This document shows, piece after piece, positions 1-7,382 of a stretch of DNA of 20,978 nucleotides. The stretch is taken from positions 138 to 21,115 of the forward strand of contig DKBC01000181.1 of assembly GCA_002451065.1 (NCBI GenBank), given 5' to 3'. This stretch comes from Betaproteobacteria bacterium UBA6910. Its GTDB lineage: Bacteria; Pseudomonadota; Gammaproteobacteria; Burkholderiales; UBA6910. The notes under the pieces are model-generated. The model had not been told where the DNA came from, did not search any database, and worked only from the letters and a program-made list of their open reading frames with translations. Each line of letters begins with the position of its first letter. Position 1 is the stretch's first letter. Made by a program: the position numbers and the translations under genes.

Positions 1-48
1 GACGGTGAAGGTGCCGGTCTGGTAAAACTTTACGGGTTGCATCTCCAT
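1..48 (-). CDS. porB: 2-oxoacid:ferredoxin oxidoreductase beta subunit (PorB), N-terminal fragment cut by window edge
   Basis: Only the first 16 codons are visible (MEMQPVKFYQTGTFTV); the rest lies beyond the left edge. The start is supported by an AGGAG ribosome binding site 6 nt upstream that overlaps the stop codon of the alpha-subunit gene. Its place directly after the gamma and alpha genes is where the thiamine-pyrophosphate-binding beta subunit is expected. In the family this subunit binds TPP and a [4Fe-4S] cluster and completes the active site with alpha; none of those motifs is inside the window, so the call rests on gene order plus a beta-subunit-like N-terminus (PVKFYQTG). A second in-frame ATG two codons later is possible but further from the ribosome binding site. 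Confidence 0.7.
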   Translation of the reverse strand, partial: MEMQPVKFYQTGTFTV

Positions 49-57
49 GGCAGGCTC

Positions 58-1311
58 CTAGGAAATCTTGGCGGCGACAACGCCGATGTCGCGCAAAATG
101 TTTTCGGCCATGGGTCCCGAGCGGCGTTTCTCCCGCTCCCGGGCGAGCTCCCGCTCCACCACCTCATGATTGAGATCGAGAAAGCTCACCGGTTCCAGCT
201 TGTCTTCGATGGCCAGCCCAAGATGATGGTGCAGGGCCTTGCGGGTGATGGCGCGGCCGCCGAGGCCACCGACCACCGTGTAGCCGTGGAGGTGGATTCC
301 CGAGAGCGCCATGCGCACATTGGTGGACACGATGCCGCCGATGCCCACCGCCAGGGCCTTTTCCAGCACCACCACGCGCTGGGCGTTCTGCAAAGCCTCC
401 CGCACCCCCGCCAGGGGGAAAGGCCGAAACGAGGTGAGGCCGAGCACGCCGATTTTCACGCCCTGGTCGCGCATTTCGTCCACCGTGTCCTTGACGGTGC
501 CGAGCACGGAGCCCAGGGCCACCACGATGGTCTCCGCGTCCTCGCAGCGATAGGTGTGGAGCAGACCCCCCGAGTCGCGGCCGAATATCGTCCGGAACTC
601 GGCGGCGAGCTGGGGAATGCGCTCCAAGGCCTGTAACTGCTTCGCGTGGGCAAGGTAGCGGACCTCCATGAAAGCCTCCGGTCCGACCATGGCGCCGATG
701 GACACCGGTTCCCGCGGGTCGAGAACCTGGCGCGGCTCGTAGGGCGGCAAATAGGCGTCCACCTGCTCCTGGGTGGGTATGTCGAGGCGCTCATAGGCGT
801 GGGTCAGGATGAAGCCATCCATGCACACCATAACCGGGATCGAGAGTTCTTCGGCCAGGCGGAAGGCCTGGATGTGGAGATCGGCGGCCTCCTGGTTGGT
901 TTCGGCGAAAAGCTGGATCCAGCCCGAGTCCCGCACGGACATGGCATCGGTATGGTCGTTCCAGATGTTGATGGGGGCGCCGATGGCGCGGTTCGCCAGG
1001 GTCATCACGATGGGCAGGCCCAGCCCGGACGCGTTGTAGACCGCCTCCGCCATGAACAGCAGTCCCTGGCTGGCAGTGGAAGTGTAGGCCCGGGCGCCGC
1101 CGGCCGAGGCGCCGATAGCCACCGACATGGCCGCGAATTCCGACTCCACGTTGATGAACTCGCAATTCTGCAATTGACCGCTTTTCACCAGCTCCCCAAG
1201 CCCTTCCACGATGTGGGTCTGGGGCGAAATGGGATAGGCGCAGATCACCTCCGGCCGACAGAGGGCGACGGCCTCGGCGACGGCATGGGATCCCTCGGTC
1301 TGCTTAAGCAT
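58..1311 (-). CDS. porA: Pyruvate/2-oxoacid:ferredoxin oxidoreductase alpha subunit (PorA)
   Basis: This is a 417-aa protein. With beta it catalyses CoA-dependent oxidative decarboxylation of pyruvate (or a related 2-oxoacid) to acyl-CoA and CO2, reducing ferredoxin; the reaction can run in the CO2-fixing direction. The N-terminal POR domain (about residues 10-235) has YPISPQT (26-32), the ESEFAA stretch with Glu58, and ANRAIGAP with Arg108, positions that in PFOR contact TPP or substrate. A PFOR_II-like domain follows (about 250-355, with LGLTSFRPFP). The start is set by GGAGG 9 nt upstream of ATG 1311. An in-frame extension to 1476 is rejected because it overlaps porG deeply and reads as shadow sequence. 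The start overlaps the porG stop by 8 bp and the stop overlaps the porB ribosome binding site, so the three genes form an operon. Substrate specificity for pyruvate is likely but not proven. Confidence 0.9.
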   Translation of the reverse strand: MLKQTEGSHAVAEAVALCRPEVICAYPISPQTHIVEGLGELVKSGQLQNCEFINVESEFAAMSVAIGASAGGARAYTSTASQGLLFMAEAVYNASGLGLPIVMTLANRAIGAPINIWNDHTDAMSVRDSGWIQLFAETNQEAADLHIQAFRLAEELSIPVMVCMDGFILTHAYERLDIPTQEQVDAYLPPYEPRQVLDPREPVSIGAMVGPEAFMEVRYLAHAKQLQALERIPQLAAEFRTIFGRDSGGLLHTYRCEDAETIVVALGSVLGTVKDTVDEMRDQGVKIGVLGLTSFRPFPLAGVREALQNAQRVVVLEKALAVGIGGIVSTNVRMALSGIHLHGYTVVGGLGGRAITRKALHHHLGLAIEDKLEPVSFLDLNHEVVERELAREREKRRSGPMAENILRDIGVVAAKIS

Positions 1312-1885
1312 GGGAGAGTTCCTCCATTTCCTTTTGCACATAGTCGTAGGCTTCGCTGGCGGCGCCGATGTTGCCGTCCGCGATCTTGCCAGAGAACTTG
1401 TCGCGGATCGCGTGGGCCACCGAGTCCAGGGAAATGATCCCACTAAGCGCCGCGAAGCCTCCCAGGAGGGCAGCATTGGGGACGGGGCGTCCCACGTGCT
1501 TCAGTGCCAGCTCCGTGGCCGGCACGGTGCACAGCCGCTCGTGGCGGAACCCCTTCGCGAAGTCGCCCAACCCCAGGTCAGCAAAGCTCCCTGCGGTATT
1601 GATCAGGATGTAGCCCTCCTTCACCAGTCCGCCGAAGACGTCCACCTGGTGCAGTAGCGTGGGGTCCTGGATGATGAGGGCATCGGGCTCCAGCACCGGC
1701 TCGCGCAGCCGGATCTCCCGGTCCGCGATGCGGCAGAACGCCACCACGGGCGCTCCCGTGCGCTCGGAACCGAAGCTGGGGAACGCCTGGGCATGTCTGC
1801 CCTGAAGGAATGCCGCGATGGAGAGCATCTCGGCGCCGGTGACCACGCCTTGACCGCCGCGGCCATGTATGCGCACCTGGAACAT
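1304..1885 (-). CDS. porG: Pyruvate/2-oxoacid:ferredoxin oxidoreductase gamma subunit (PorG)
   Basis: This is a 193-aa protein of the POR gamma family, which forms the domain that helps bind CoA and stabilises the complex. The diagnostic N-terminus is visible: VRIHGRGGQGVVTGAEML (residues 4-21), followed by AFPSFGSERTGAPV (about 34-47). No CxxC-rich ferredoxin motif is present, so the delta (2[4Fe-4S]) subunit is not fused here. It is the first gene of the por set, 102 bp downstream of glnD on the same strand, with a weak GGGGA ribosome binding site about 7 nt upstream. Whether it has its own promoter or is co-transcribed with map-glnD cannot be settled: I found no convincing -35/-10 pair in the gap. 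The length is normal for a stand-alone gamma subunit. Confidence 0.9.
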   Translation of the reverse strand: MFQVRIHGRGGQGVVTGAEMLSIAAFLQGRHAQAFPSFGSERTGAPVVAFCRIADREIRLREPVLEPDALIIQDPTLLHQVDVFGGLVKEGYILINTAGSFADLGLGDFAKGFRHERLCTVPATELALKHVGRPVPNAALLGGFAALSGIISLDSVAHAIRDKFSGKIADGNIGAASEAYDYVQKEMEELSHA

Positions 1886-1944
1886 GGTTTTTCCCCGTCT
1901 ATCCGAAGTGTTAAAGCTTAGCGGACCTGGCCGCCGAGGGCCAT

Positions 1945-1958
1945 TGCGGAAAACCGCA
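1945..1958 (-). other. Short hairpin in the glnD-porG gap
   Basis: A perfect 5-bp inverted repeat, TGCGG-N4-CCGCA, lies 30 bp after the glnD stop. Read on the minus strand the loop is UUUU. No U-tract follows, so it does not qualify as a standard intrinsic terminator. The rest of the 102-bp gap (1886-1987) shows no clear promoter. Confidence 0.3.
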
Positions 1959-1987
1959 GGACCCTAAAGGAGGAATCGTCGGCAACT

Positions 1988-4585
1988 TCAGGCCTGGAGT
2001 TGCTGGAGCAGGTCACTCTCCAGGCGCACCACCCTGCGCCCCTCGGACAGCCCACTGCCTGAGACGAGGAACACGTCCTCCACTCGCTCGCCGAGGGTAT
2101 TGATCTTGGCGTTGTGAACCTCCACGCCGTGGGCGACCAGCACCCGGGCGATCCGGGACAGCAGACCCGGCCGGTCCCCCGCGATTATTGACAGCAGGTG
2201 GCGGGTGCCGCGCTCGTCCGGCCGCAGGCTGACCTCGGGCGTGATGGGAAAGTGCCGCAGCCGCCGGCTGACGCGTCCCTGCATGGGAGGTTCCAGGGGC
2301 GCCTGCCCAGCGAGCTGCTCGCCCAGCTCGTATTCCACGAAGCTCATGACGTCCCGGTAATGGGCCGCGTTGTGGTCGGGACCCATCACCTGAAAAGTGT
2401 CCAGGGCGTAGCCGTGACGCGTCGTGTGGATCTTGGCCTCCACGATGTCGAACTGGGTGCGCTCGAAGAAGCAGCAGATGCGCGCGAACAGCTCCGGCTG
2501 GTCCGGAGTATAGATCATGACCTGCAAGCCCTCGCCCACCGGGCTGAGGCGCGCCTTGACCACCGGTTTCGCACTTTCCACGCGGTAGTTCAGGAGGCGG
2601 CTGTGCCAGGCAATTTCGCTGGCATCGTGGCGCAGGAAATACACGGTGTCGAGCTGGGACCAGAGCTTCTCCTGGGCGCCCCGGGGGATGGCGTAAAGCT
2701 GGACGATCCTGATCGCTTCGTCCTGGCGAGCCTGGATGCTGCTGGTGGCGGTGACCGGGGTGCCCGCCAACTGCTGCCGGGTGGCCCAGAACAGATCCTC
2801 CAGGAGCTTGCCTTTCCAGGCGTTCCAAACCTTGGGGCTGGTGCCGCGGATGTCGGCCACCGTGAGCAGGTAGAGCGCCACCAGCCGGCGATCCGTCGCG
2901 ACCAGGCGGCCAAAGGCCTCGATCACCGGCGGATCGCTGAGGTCCTGCTTCTGGGCCGTAGCCGACATGACCAGGTGATGCTGCACCAGCCAAGCCACCA
3001 GGTCACCATCTTCCGACGCAATTTCGTGTTCCCGGCAAAAGCGCCGGGCTTCCGCTGCCCCCAGCTCCGAATGGTCGCCGCCGCGCCCCTTGGCGATGTC
3101 ATGGAACAGCGCCGCCAGGTAAAGAACTTCTGGCCGGTCAAAGTCGCTCATCAGGCGCGAGCACAGGGGGTACTCGTGGGCGAATTCCGGCGCCGCAAAG
3201 CGGCGAATGTTCCGTACCACCATGAGAATGTGCTCGTCCACCGGGTAGACGTGGTAGAGATCATGCTGCATCTGCCCCACGATGCGCCCGAAGGCGGGGA
3301 TATAGCGCCCCAAGATGCCGTAGAGGTTCATGCGCCGCAATACATGGGTCTGTCCTCGAGGCTGGCGCATGATGTCCAGAAAGAGCTGGTGGTGATGAGG
3401 TTCCGCCCTGAACGCCGCGTCGATGTGATGGCTGGCGCGCCACAGGGAGCGGATGGTTTGGGCCTCGAAACCCGTGATCTCCGGGTGCAGCTGCAGCATC
3501 AGGAACGCCTCGAGAATGGCGAAAGGATGGCGCTCGAACAGGTTCTCGTTGCGTGCCTCGAGCAGCGACCCGCGGCGGCGGAAGCGCTGGTTGAGATAAA
3601 TTGGCGCGGGACTCTCCTGGGGAACGATCCGGGCCTGCAGATTCTGCAGCAGCAAAGCATTGAGCTGCGCCACGGTCTTCGTGGTCTGGTAATAGCGCTG
3701 CATGAGCATTTCGCTCGCCCGCCGCGCACCTCGCCCCCGCAGCCCGAGTTCGTCAGCCAGGGCTGCCTGGTGGTCGAACAGGAGCCGGTCTTCGCGCCGT
3801 CCCGCCCGGTAGTGCAGCCGAACCCGCAGGTCATGTAGGAACGCCTCGTGGCGGCGAATGCGCTTGGCCTCCTGGGACGTAAGCAAGCCCTGGCGGGCCA
3901 GATCGTCCCAAGTCCCCCCAAGCCCGGCACCGAGAGTGATCCAGAGCACGGTCTGCAGGTCCCGCAGGCCCCCGGGACTATCCTTGATGTTGGGCTCCAG
4001 ATTGTATGCCACGTCCTGCTGCCGGAAATGGCGCTGCTGCTGCTCCAACACCTTCGAGCGGCAGAAGGCTGGCGAATCCAGGGCCGCCCGGAAGCGTTCA
4101 ACGAAACGCTGGAACAGAGCCCCGTCGCCCGCGACCAAGCGGGCTTCGAGCAAATTGGTTTGCACCGTGGCGTCCTTAGCCGCTTCTTCCAGACATTGCG
4201 CGATGGTGCGCACGCCGTGCCCGACATCGAGTCCGATGTCCCAGAGAGTTCCAACCAGGGACTCCAGTTTTTCCTGCAATGCCGTGTGCGGATCCTGGGG
4301 AAGCAGGATCAGAATATCCACATCGGAATAGGGAAAAAGCTGGCCGCGGCCGTATCCGCCCACGGCAACCAAGGCCACGGTGTCGGGCAGGCGCAGTTCC
4401 CGCCACACGAATTGCAGCAAGCCGTCCACCATGCGGGCGTGCTGCCGCACCGACTGTGGGGCGGAGTGCCGCGCTTCCCAGTCTCCGCGCAGGCGCGCCC
4501 GGGCATCAGCCAGCAGCCGTTTGCCGACGGCTACTTCGAACGGCGGGAGCGACGGAATTTCGGGTGGGATGGCCTGGGTGGCCAT
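1988..4585 (-). CDS. glnD: Bifunctional PII uridylyltransferase / uridylyl-removing enzyme
   Basis: This is an 865-aa protein of normal family length. GlnD senses glutamine and adds UMP to, or removes it from, the PII proteins (GlnB/GlnK), which control glutamine synthetase and the NtrBC response. The domain order is complete. A nucleotidyltransferase domain carries GGYGRG (76-81) and SDVD (87-90), the catalytic aspartates. A helical GlnD linker follows. The HD hydrolase domain has FHDIAKGRGGDHSE at about residues 490-505. Two C-terminal ACT domains (about 685-735, with TPDQPELFARI, and about 798-845, with GDRPGLLSRIARV) bind glutamine. ATG 4585 is chosen because it lies 2 bp after the map stop codon. 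The open frame continues upstream to 4984, but only inside map. No ribosome binding site is evident at this start, so translation is probably coupled to map. The ORFs on the opposite strand here are shadows. Confidence 0.97.
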   Translation of the reverse strand: MATQAIPPEIPSLPPFEVAVGKRLLADARARLRGDWEARHSAPQSVRQHARMVDGLLQFVWRELRLPDTVALVAVGGYGRGQLFPYSDVDILILLPQDPHTALQEKLESLVGTLWDIGLDVGHGVRTIAQCLEEAAKDATVQTNLLEARLVAGDGALFQRFVERFRAALDSPAFCRSKVLEQQQRHFRQQDVAYNLEPNIKDSPGGLRDLQTVLWITLGAGLGGTWDDLARQGLLTSQEAKRIRRHEAFLHDLRVRLHYRAGRREDRLLFDHQAALADELGLRGRGARRASEMLMQRYYQTTKTVAQLNALLLQNLQARIVPQESPAPIYLNQRFRRRGSLLEARNENLFERHPFAILEAFLMLQLHPEITGFEAQTIRSLWRASHHIDAAFRAEPHHHQLFLDIMRQPRGQTHVLRRMNLYGILGRYIPAFGRIVGQMQHDLYHVYPVDEHILMVVRNIRRFAAPEFAHEYPLCSRLMSDFDRPEVLYLAALFHDIAKGRGGDHSELGAAEARRFCREHEIASEDGDLVAWLVQHHLVMSATAQKQDLSDPPVIEAFGRLVATDRRLVALYLLTVADIRGTSPKVWNAWKGKLLEDLFWATRQQLAGTPVTATSSIQARQDEAIRIVQLYAIPRGAQEKLWSQLDTVYFLRHDASEIAWHSRLLNYRVESAKPVVKARLSPVGEGLQVMIYTPDQPELFARICCFFERTQFDIVEAKIHTTRHGYALDTFQVMGPDHNAAHYRDVMSFVEYELGEQLAGQAPLEPPMQGRVSRRLRHFPITPEVSLRPDERGTRHLLSIIAGDRPGLLSRIARVLVAHGVEVHNAKINTLGERVEDVFLVSGSGLSEGRRVVRLESDLLQQLQA

Positions 4586-4587
4586 GG

Positions 4588-5388
4588 TCAGGCAGCTAGA
4601 GCGGGCTTGGCAGGGGCGCCGGCGGACAACGTCAGCACCTCGTAGCCGTTCTCGGTCACGAGGACGGTGTGCTCCCACTGAGCGGACAGGGCGTGATCCT
4701 TGGTGACAATGGTCCAACCATCCGCCAGCTGGCGGATGGCCGCTTTTCCGGCGTTGATCATGGGTTCGACGGTGAAAATCATCCCCGGCTCCAGCACCAT
4801 GCCGTGGCCGGCCCGGCCGTAATGCAGGACCTGGGGATCCTCGTGAAACTTCCTTCCGATCCCGTGGCCGCAGAATTCCCTCACCACGCTGAAGCCGTGC
4901 TTCTCCGCATGGTTCTGGATGGCGTGCCCTATGTCTCCCAACCGGTTGCCGGCACGAATCTGCGCGATGCCCAACCACATGCATTCATGGGTGATCTCAC
5001 ACAGGCGCCGGGCTTGGATGGAGGGATCCCCGACATAAAACATGCGGCTGGTGTCGCCGTGGAAGCCGTCCTTGATCACGGTAACGTCGATATTGAGTAT
5101 GTCTCCGTTCTTGAGCCTGCGATCCCCCGGTACTCCGTGGCAGACCTGATGATTCACCGAGGTGCAGATGGATTTAGGATAGGGGGAATAGCCGGGCGGA
5201 GCATAATTGAGGGGCGCGGGCACTGTATTCTGCTCATGCACCATGTATTCATGGCACAGGCGGTCCAGTTCTCCCGTCGTGATTCCGGGCCTAACGTGGG
5301 GCGCGATGAAATCCAGAACCGCGGCCGCGAGGCGTCCTGCCACCCGCATCTTCGCGATTTCATCGGGTGTCTTGATGTGAACAGACAT
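4588..5388 (-). CDS. map: Methionine aminopeptidase, type I
   Basis: This 266-aa cytoplasmic metalloprotease removes the initiator methionine from nascent proteins. All five dinuclear metal ligands of the family are present: Asp101 (NIDVTVI), Asp112 (GDTSRM), His175 (CGHGIGR), Glu208 (TVEPM) and Glu239 (QWEHT). The conserved His84 (VCHGVP) is also there. There is no type II insertion and no N-terminal zinc finger. The start ATG 5388 begins the typical MSVHIKTPDEIAKMR. No good Shine-Dalgarno is seen just upstream (GACCGTTGCTCC). The gene is divergent from rpsB and followed after 2 bp by glnD, the same neighbourhood as in E. coli, which supports both calls. Confidence 0.97.
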   Translation of the reverse strand: MSVHIKTPDEIAKMRVAGRLAAAVLDFIAPHVRPGITTGELDRLCHEYMVHEQNTVPAPLNYAPPGYSPYPKSICTSVNHQVCHGVPGDRRLKNGDILNIDVTVIKDGFHGDTSRMFYVGDPSIQARRLCEITHECMWLGIAQIRAGNRLGDIGHAIQNHAEKHGFSVVREFCGHGIGRKFHEDPQVLHYGRAGHGMVLEPGMIFTVEPMINAGKAAIRQLADGWTIVTKDHALSAQWEHTVLVTENGYEVLTLSAGAPAKPALAA

Positions 5389-5431
5389 GGAGCAACGGTC
5401 GATCGAGGGCTGAGTCGGCGGCGGGACCGCT

Positions 5432-5460
5432 AGAATAGTGGATCACCGGCCCCCGGGCAA
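5432..5460 (-). promoter_or_regulatory. Candidate sigma-70 promoter for map-glnD
   Basis: On the minus strand, TTGCCC (5460-5455, 4/6 to TTGACA) and TATTCT (5437-5432, 4/6 to TATAAT) are separated by 17 bp. This would start a transcript near 5425 with a leader of about 37 nt before map. The -35 lies inside one arm of the inverted repeat 5452-5479, so a protein or structure there could affect it. The matches are modest. Confidence 0.4.
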
Positions 5461-5479
5461 TTCGCCGGTCTTGCCCGGG
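5452..5479. repeat. 9-bp perfect inverted repeat between the map and rpsB promoters
   Basis: CCCGGGCAA (5452-5460) and TTGCCCGGG (5471-5479) form a perfect dyad around a 10-nt centre. It lies between the back-to-back candidate promoters and covers the proposed map -35. It could be an operator or a strong RNA hairpin. No T-tract follows on either strand, so it is not a standard intrinsic terminator. Confidence 0.6.
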
Positions 5480-5497
5480 AAGCTCGCTGCCCCTCGG

Positions 5498-5527
5498 TTG
5501 AGGGACGGTGGGGAAGGCTGATATAAT
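5498..5527 (+). promoter_or_regulatory. Sigma-70 promoter for rpsB
   Basis: TTGAGG (5498-5503) and a perfect TATAAT (5522-5527) are spaced by 18 bp. The predicted start is near 5534, giving a leader of about 100 nt before rpsB. This is the strongest promoter match I found in the window and fits the high expression expected of ribosomal protein S2. Confidence 0.8.
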
Positions 5528-5563
5528 CTCCGGCTCGCTGGGGCTCTTCCCACGAAATACGCA

Positions 5564-5609
5564 CACCCGCCGCTTCGAGGGTGCCCGCAAGGGTGAGTTT
5601 GGGCGGGTG
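5564..5609 (+). promoter_or_regulatory. Structured rpsB 5' leader (candidate autoregulatory element)
   Basis: In the leader, CACCCGCC (5564-5571) pairs perfectly with GGCGGGTG (5602-5609). Inside that loop, GCCC (5583-5586) and GGGT (5591-5594) close a GCAA tetraloop (5587-5590) of the GNRA type, with a final G-U pair. The outer helix ends 14 nt before the AAGGAGA ribosome binding site (5624-5630). rpsB is feedback-regulated by S2 in E. coli, so a structured leader here is plausible. That this one binds S2 is inference. Confidence 0.45.
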
Positions 5610-5634
5610 GAGGCCAAACCCTGAAGGAGAATAC

Positions 5635-6384
5635 ATGTCTGTAACCATGCGCCAGATGCTGGAGGCGGGCGTCCACTTCGGACACCAGACCCGTTTTTGG
5701 CATCCCAAGATGGCCCCCTATATCTTCGGGCATCGCAACAAGATTCACATCATCAACCTCGAGAAGTCCCTGGCCATGTACCAGGAGGCGCTCAAGTTCG
5801 TGCGCCAGCTGACTTCCAACAAGGGCACCGTGATGTTCGTGGGCACCAAGCGCCAGGCCCGCGAGATCATTCGCGAGGAGGCCCAGCGGGCGGGCGCGCC
5901 ATATGTGGATTACCGCTGGCTGGGCGGCATGCTGACCAATTTCAAGACCGTCAAGCAGTCTCTCAAGCGCCTCAACGACCTCGATGCCATGGTGCAGGAC
6001 GGTTCCATGGACAAGCTCTCCAAGAAGGAAGCCCTGCAGCTGACCCGCGAATTGGAGAAGCTTAAGCGCAGCCTGGGCGGGATCAAGGACATGACCAGCC
6101 TGCCGGATGCCCTGTTCGTGATCGACGTCGGCTATCACAAGATTGCTGTGGAGGAGGCCAAGAAGCTGAACGTCCCGGTAGTTGCGGTGGTGGACACCAA
6201 TCATTCCCCGGACGGAGCAAGCTACGTGATTCCCGGAAACGACGATTCGAGCCGAGCCATCCGCCTCTACGCCCGGGGGGTGGCTGACGCGATTCTCGAG
6301 GGCCGCAGCCAGATTGTGCGGGAAATCGTCAGTGACGAATTCGTCGAGGTGGAGGAAGCCCCCGAGAACAGCCCGGCGGCCTGA
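5635..6384 (+). CDS. rpsB: 30S ribosomal protein S2
   Basis: This is a 249-aa protein. S2 sits on the solvent side of the 30S head/platform and is needed to recruit S1. Family hallmarks are visible: [12 protein letters not shown] near the N-terminus, the RNA-contacting region [12 protein letters not shown] (about 35-46), [11 protein letters not shown], and [13 protein letters not shown] followed by IPGNDDS. The start is fixed by AAGGAGA (5624-5630) 4 nt before ATG 5635. The in-frame upstream ATG at 5581 is in the structured leader and lacks a ribosome binding site. It is followed by an intrinsic terminator/attenuator and then tsf, the usual S2/EF-Ts pair. The acidic C-terminal tail (about the last 15 residues) is ordinary. 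Confidence 0.98.
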   Translation: MSVTMRQMLEAGVHFGHQTRFWHPKMAPYIFGHRNKIHIINLEKSLAMYQEALKFVRQLTSNKGTVMFVGTKRQAREIIREEAQRAGAPYVDYRWLGGMLTNFKTVKQSLKRLNDLDAMVQDGSMDKLSKKEALQLTRELEKLKRSLGGIKDMTSLPDALFVIDVGYHKIAVEEAKKLNVPVVAVVDTNHSPDGASYVIPGNDDSSRAIRLYARGVADAILEGRSQIVREIVSDEFVEVEEAPENSPAA

Positions 6385-6400
6385 GTTACCGGTTGCAAGA

Positions 6401-6423
6401 AAGGGGGCGGCAGCCCCCTTTTT
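6401..6423 (+). terminator. Rho-independent terminator/attenuator after rpsB
   Basis: AAGGGGGC (6401-6408), loop GGCA (6409-6412) and GCCCCCTT (6413-6420) form a perfect 8-bp stem. The T-run begins in the stem and extends to 6423. It lies 16 bp after the rpsB stop and upstream of tsf, so it probably ends a fraction of transcripts and sets the S2:EF-Ts ratio. Confidence 0.85.
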
Positions 6424-6437
6424 GTTGAATAAACCTC

Positions 6438-6454
6438 CCCCGGGCATGCCGGGG
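6438..6454 (+). other. Second hairpin in the tsf leader
   Basis: CCCCGG (6438-6443) and CCGGGG (6449-6454) pair perfectly around a 5-nt GCATG loop. No T-tract follows. It sits between the rpsB terminator and the tsf ribosome binding site. It may protect the 5' end of processed tsf mRNA or be incidental in GC-rich sequence. Confidence 0.4.
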
Positions 6455-6477
6455 CCAATGTAGAAGTGGAGTCAAGC

Positions 6478-7359
6478 ATGGCGGAAATCACCGCAAGCAT
6501 GGTCAAGGAACTGCGCGACAAGACCGACGCGCCGATGATGGAATGCAAAAGGGCGCTGACCGAGGCCGGCGGGGACATGGCGAAAGCCGAGGAGATCCTG
6601 CGGGTCAAGCTCGGAAGCAAGGCATCCAGGGCGGCATCCCGGGTTGCGGCCGAGGGCCTCGTCGGGCAGTACATCTCCGGGGACGGCAAGCTTGCCGCCA
6701 TGGTCGAAGTCAACTGCGAAACGGATTTTGTCGCCAAGAATGACGATTTCATTGCCTTTGTGCGCGCCTTGGCGGAGCTCGTGGCCAACCGCGATCCGGC
6801 CGACGTGGGGGCGCTGTCGGGTTTGCCTCTCGGCGCTAGCACGGTCGAACAAACGCGCCAGGCCCTGGTGGGGAGAATCGGCGAGAACATGTCGATCCGC
6901 CGTTTTGCCCGCATCCAGGCCACCGGCAAGGTGTCCGGATACGTCCATGGCGGCGCCAAGATCGGGGCGCTGGTGGATCTGGTGGACGGCGACGACGCCC
7001 TAGGCAGGGATATCGCCATGCACGTTGCGGCTGCCAAGCCGGTGGCGCTCTCCAAGGAAGAGGTGCCGGGGGACCTGATCGAGAAGGAACGCTCCATCGC
7101 AGCCCAGAAGGCGGCGGAATCGGGCAAGCCCGCCAACATCCTAGAGAAGATGGTGGAAGGCAGTGTCCAGAAATACCTCAAGGAGGTCACGCTACTGGGA
7201 CAGCCCTTCGTCAAGGATGACAAGCAGACGGTTGAGCAGGTGCTCAAATCCAGGAACGCGTCCGTGGCATCCTTCCGTCTGTACGTCGTCGGCGAGGGCC
7301 TGGAGAAAAGATTGACCGACTTCGCAGCCGAGGTGATGGCCCAGGTCAAGCAGGCCTGA
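6478..7359 (+). CDS. tsf: Translation elongation factor Ts
   Basis: This is a 293-aa protein. EF-Ts is the guanine-nucleotide exchange factor that regenerates EF-Tu-GTP. The N-terminal UBA-like domain is present ([20 protein letters not shown], about 8-27), followed by [15 protein letters not shown] and the EF-Tu-contacting TDFVAKN (82-88). The core and C-terminal modules follow. ATG 6478 is preferred because GGAG (6468-6471) lies 6 nt upstream and the protein then begins with the usual [13 protein letters not shown]. An in-frame GTG at 6466 would add four residues and remove that ribosome binding site. The gene lies downstream of the rpsB attenuator, so expression probably depends on read-through. 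No separate promoter was convincing. Confidence 0.98.
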   Translation: MAEITASMVKELRDKTDAPMMECKRALTEAGGDMAKAEEILRVKLGSKASRAASRVAAEGLVGQYISGDGKLAAMVEVNCETDFVAKNDDFIAFVRALAELVANRDPADVGALSGLPLGASTVEQTRQALVGRIGENMSIRRFARIQATGKVSGYVHGGAKIGALVDLVDGDDALGRDIAMHVAAAKPVALSKEEVPGDLIEKERSIAAQKAAESGKPANILEKMVEGSVQKYLKEVTLLGQPFVKDDKQTVEQVLKSRNASVASFRLYVVGEGLEKRLTDFAAEVMAQVKQA

Positions 7360-7364
7360 CGGGG

Positions 7365-7379
7365 ATGTTCCAGCCCTAG
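7365..7379 (+). other. Four-codon mini-ORF directly upstream of pyrH
   Basis: ATG TTC CAG CCC TAG lies between the tsf stop and the pyrH start, preceded by GGGG. It is in the pyrH frame and ends 3 nt before the pyrH ATG. It may feed ribosomes to pyrH by termination-reinitiation, or it may be chance. Confidence 0.25.
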
Positions 7380-7382
7380 TCC

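Noticed and set aside
1886..1987. Promoter for the por operon in the glnD-porG gap
   Set aside because: No -35/-10 pair with acceptable spacing was found; TAAGCT is only a 3/6 match with no -35.
2198..3838. 546-aa open frame on the plus strand opposite glnD
   Set aside because: It is antisense to a fully conserved GlnD with intact domains. Long shadow frames are expected in GC-rich codon usage, and the translation shows no domain or family pattern.
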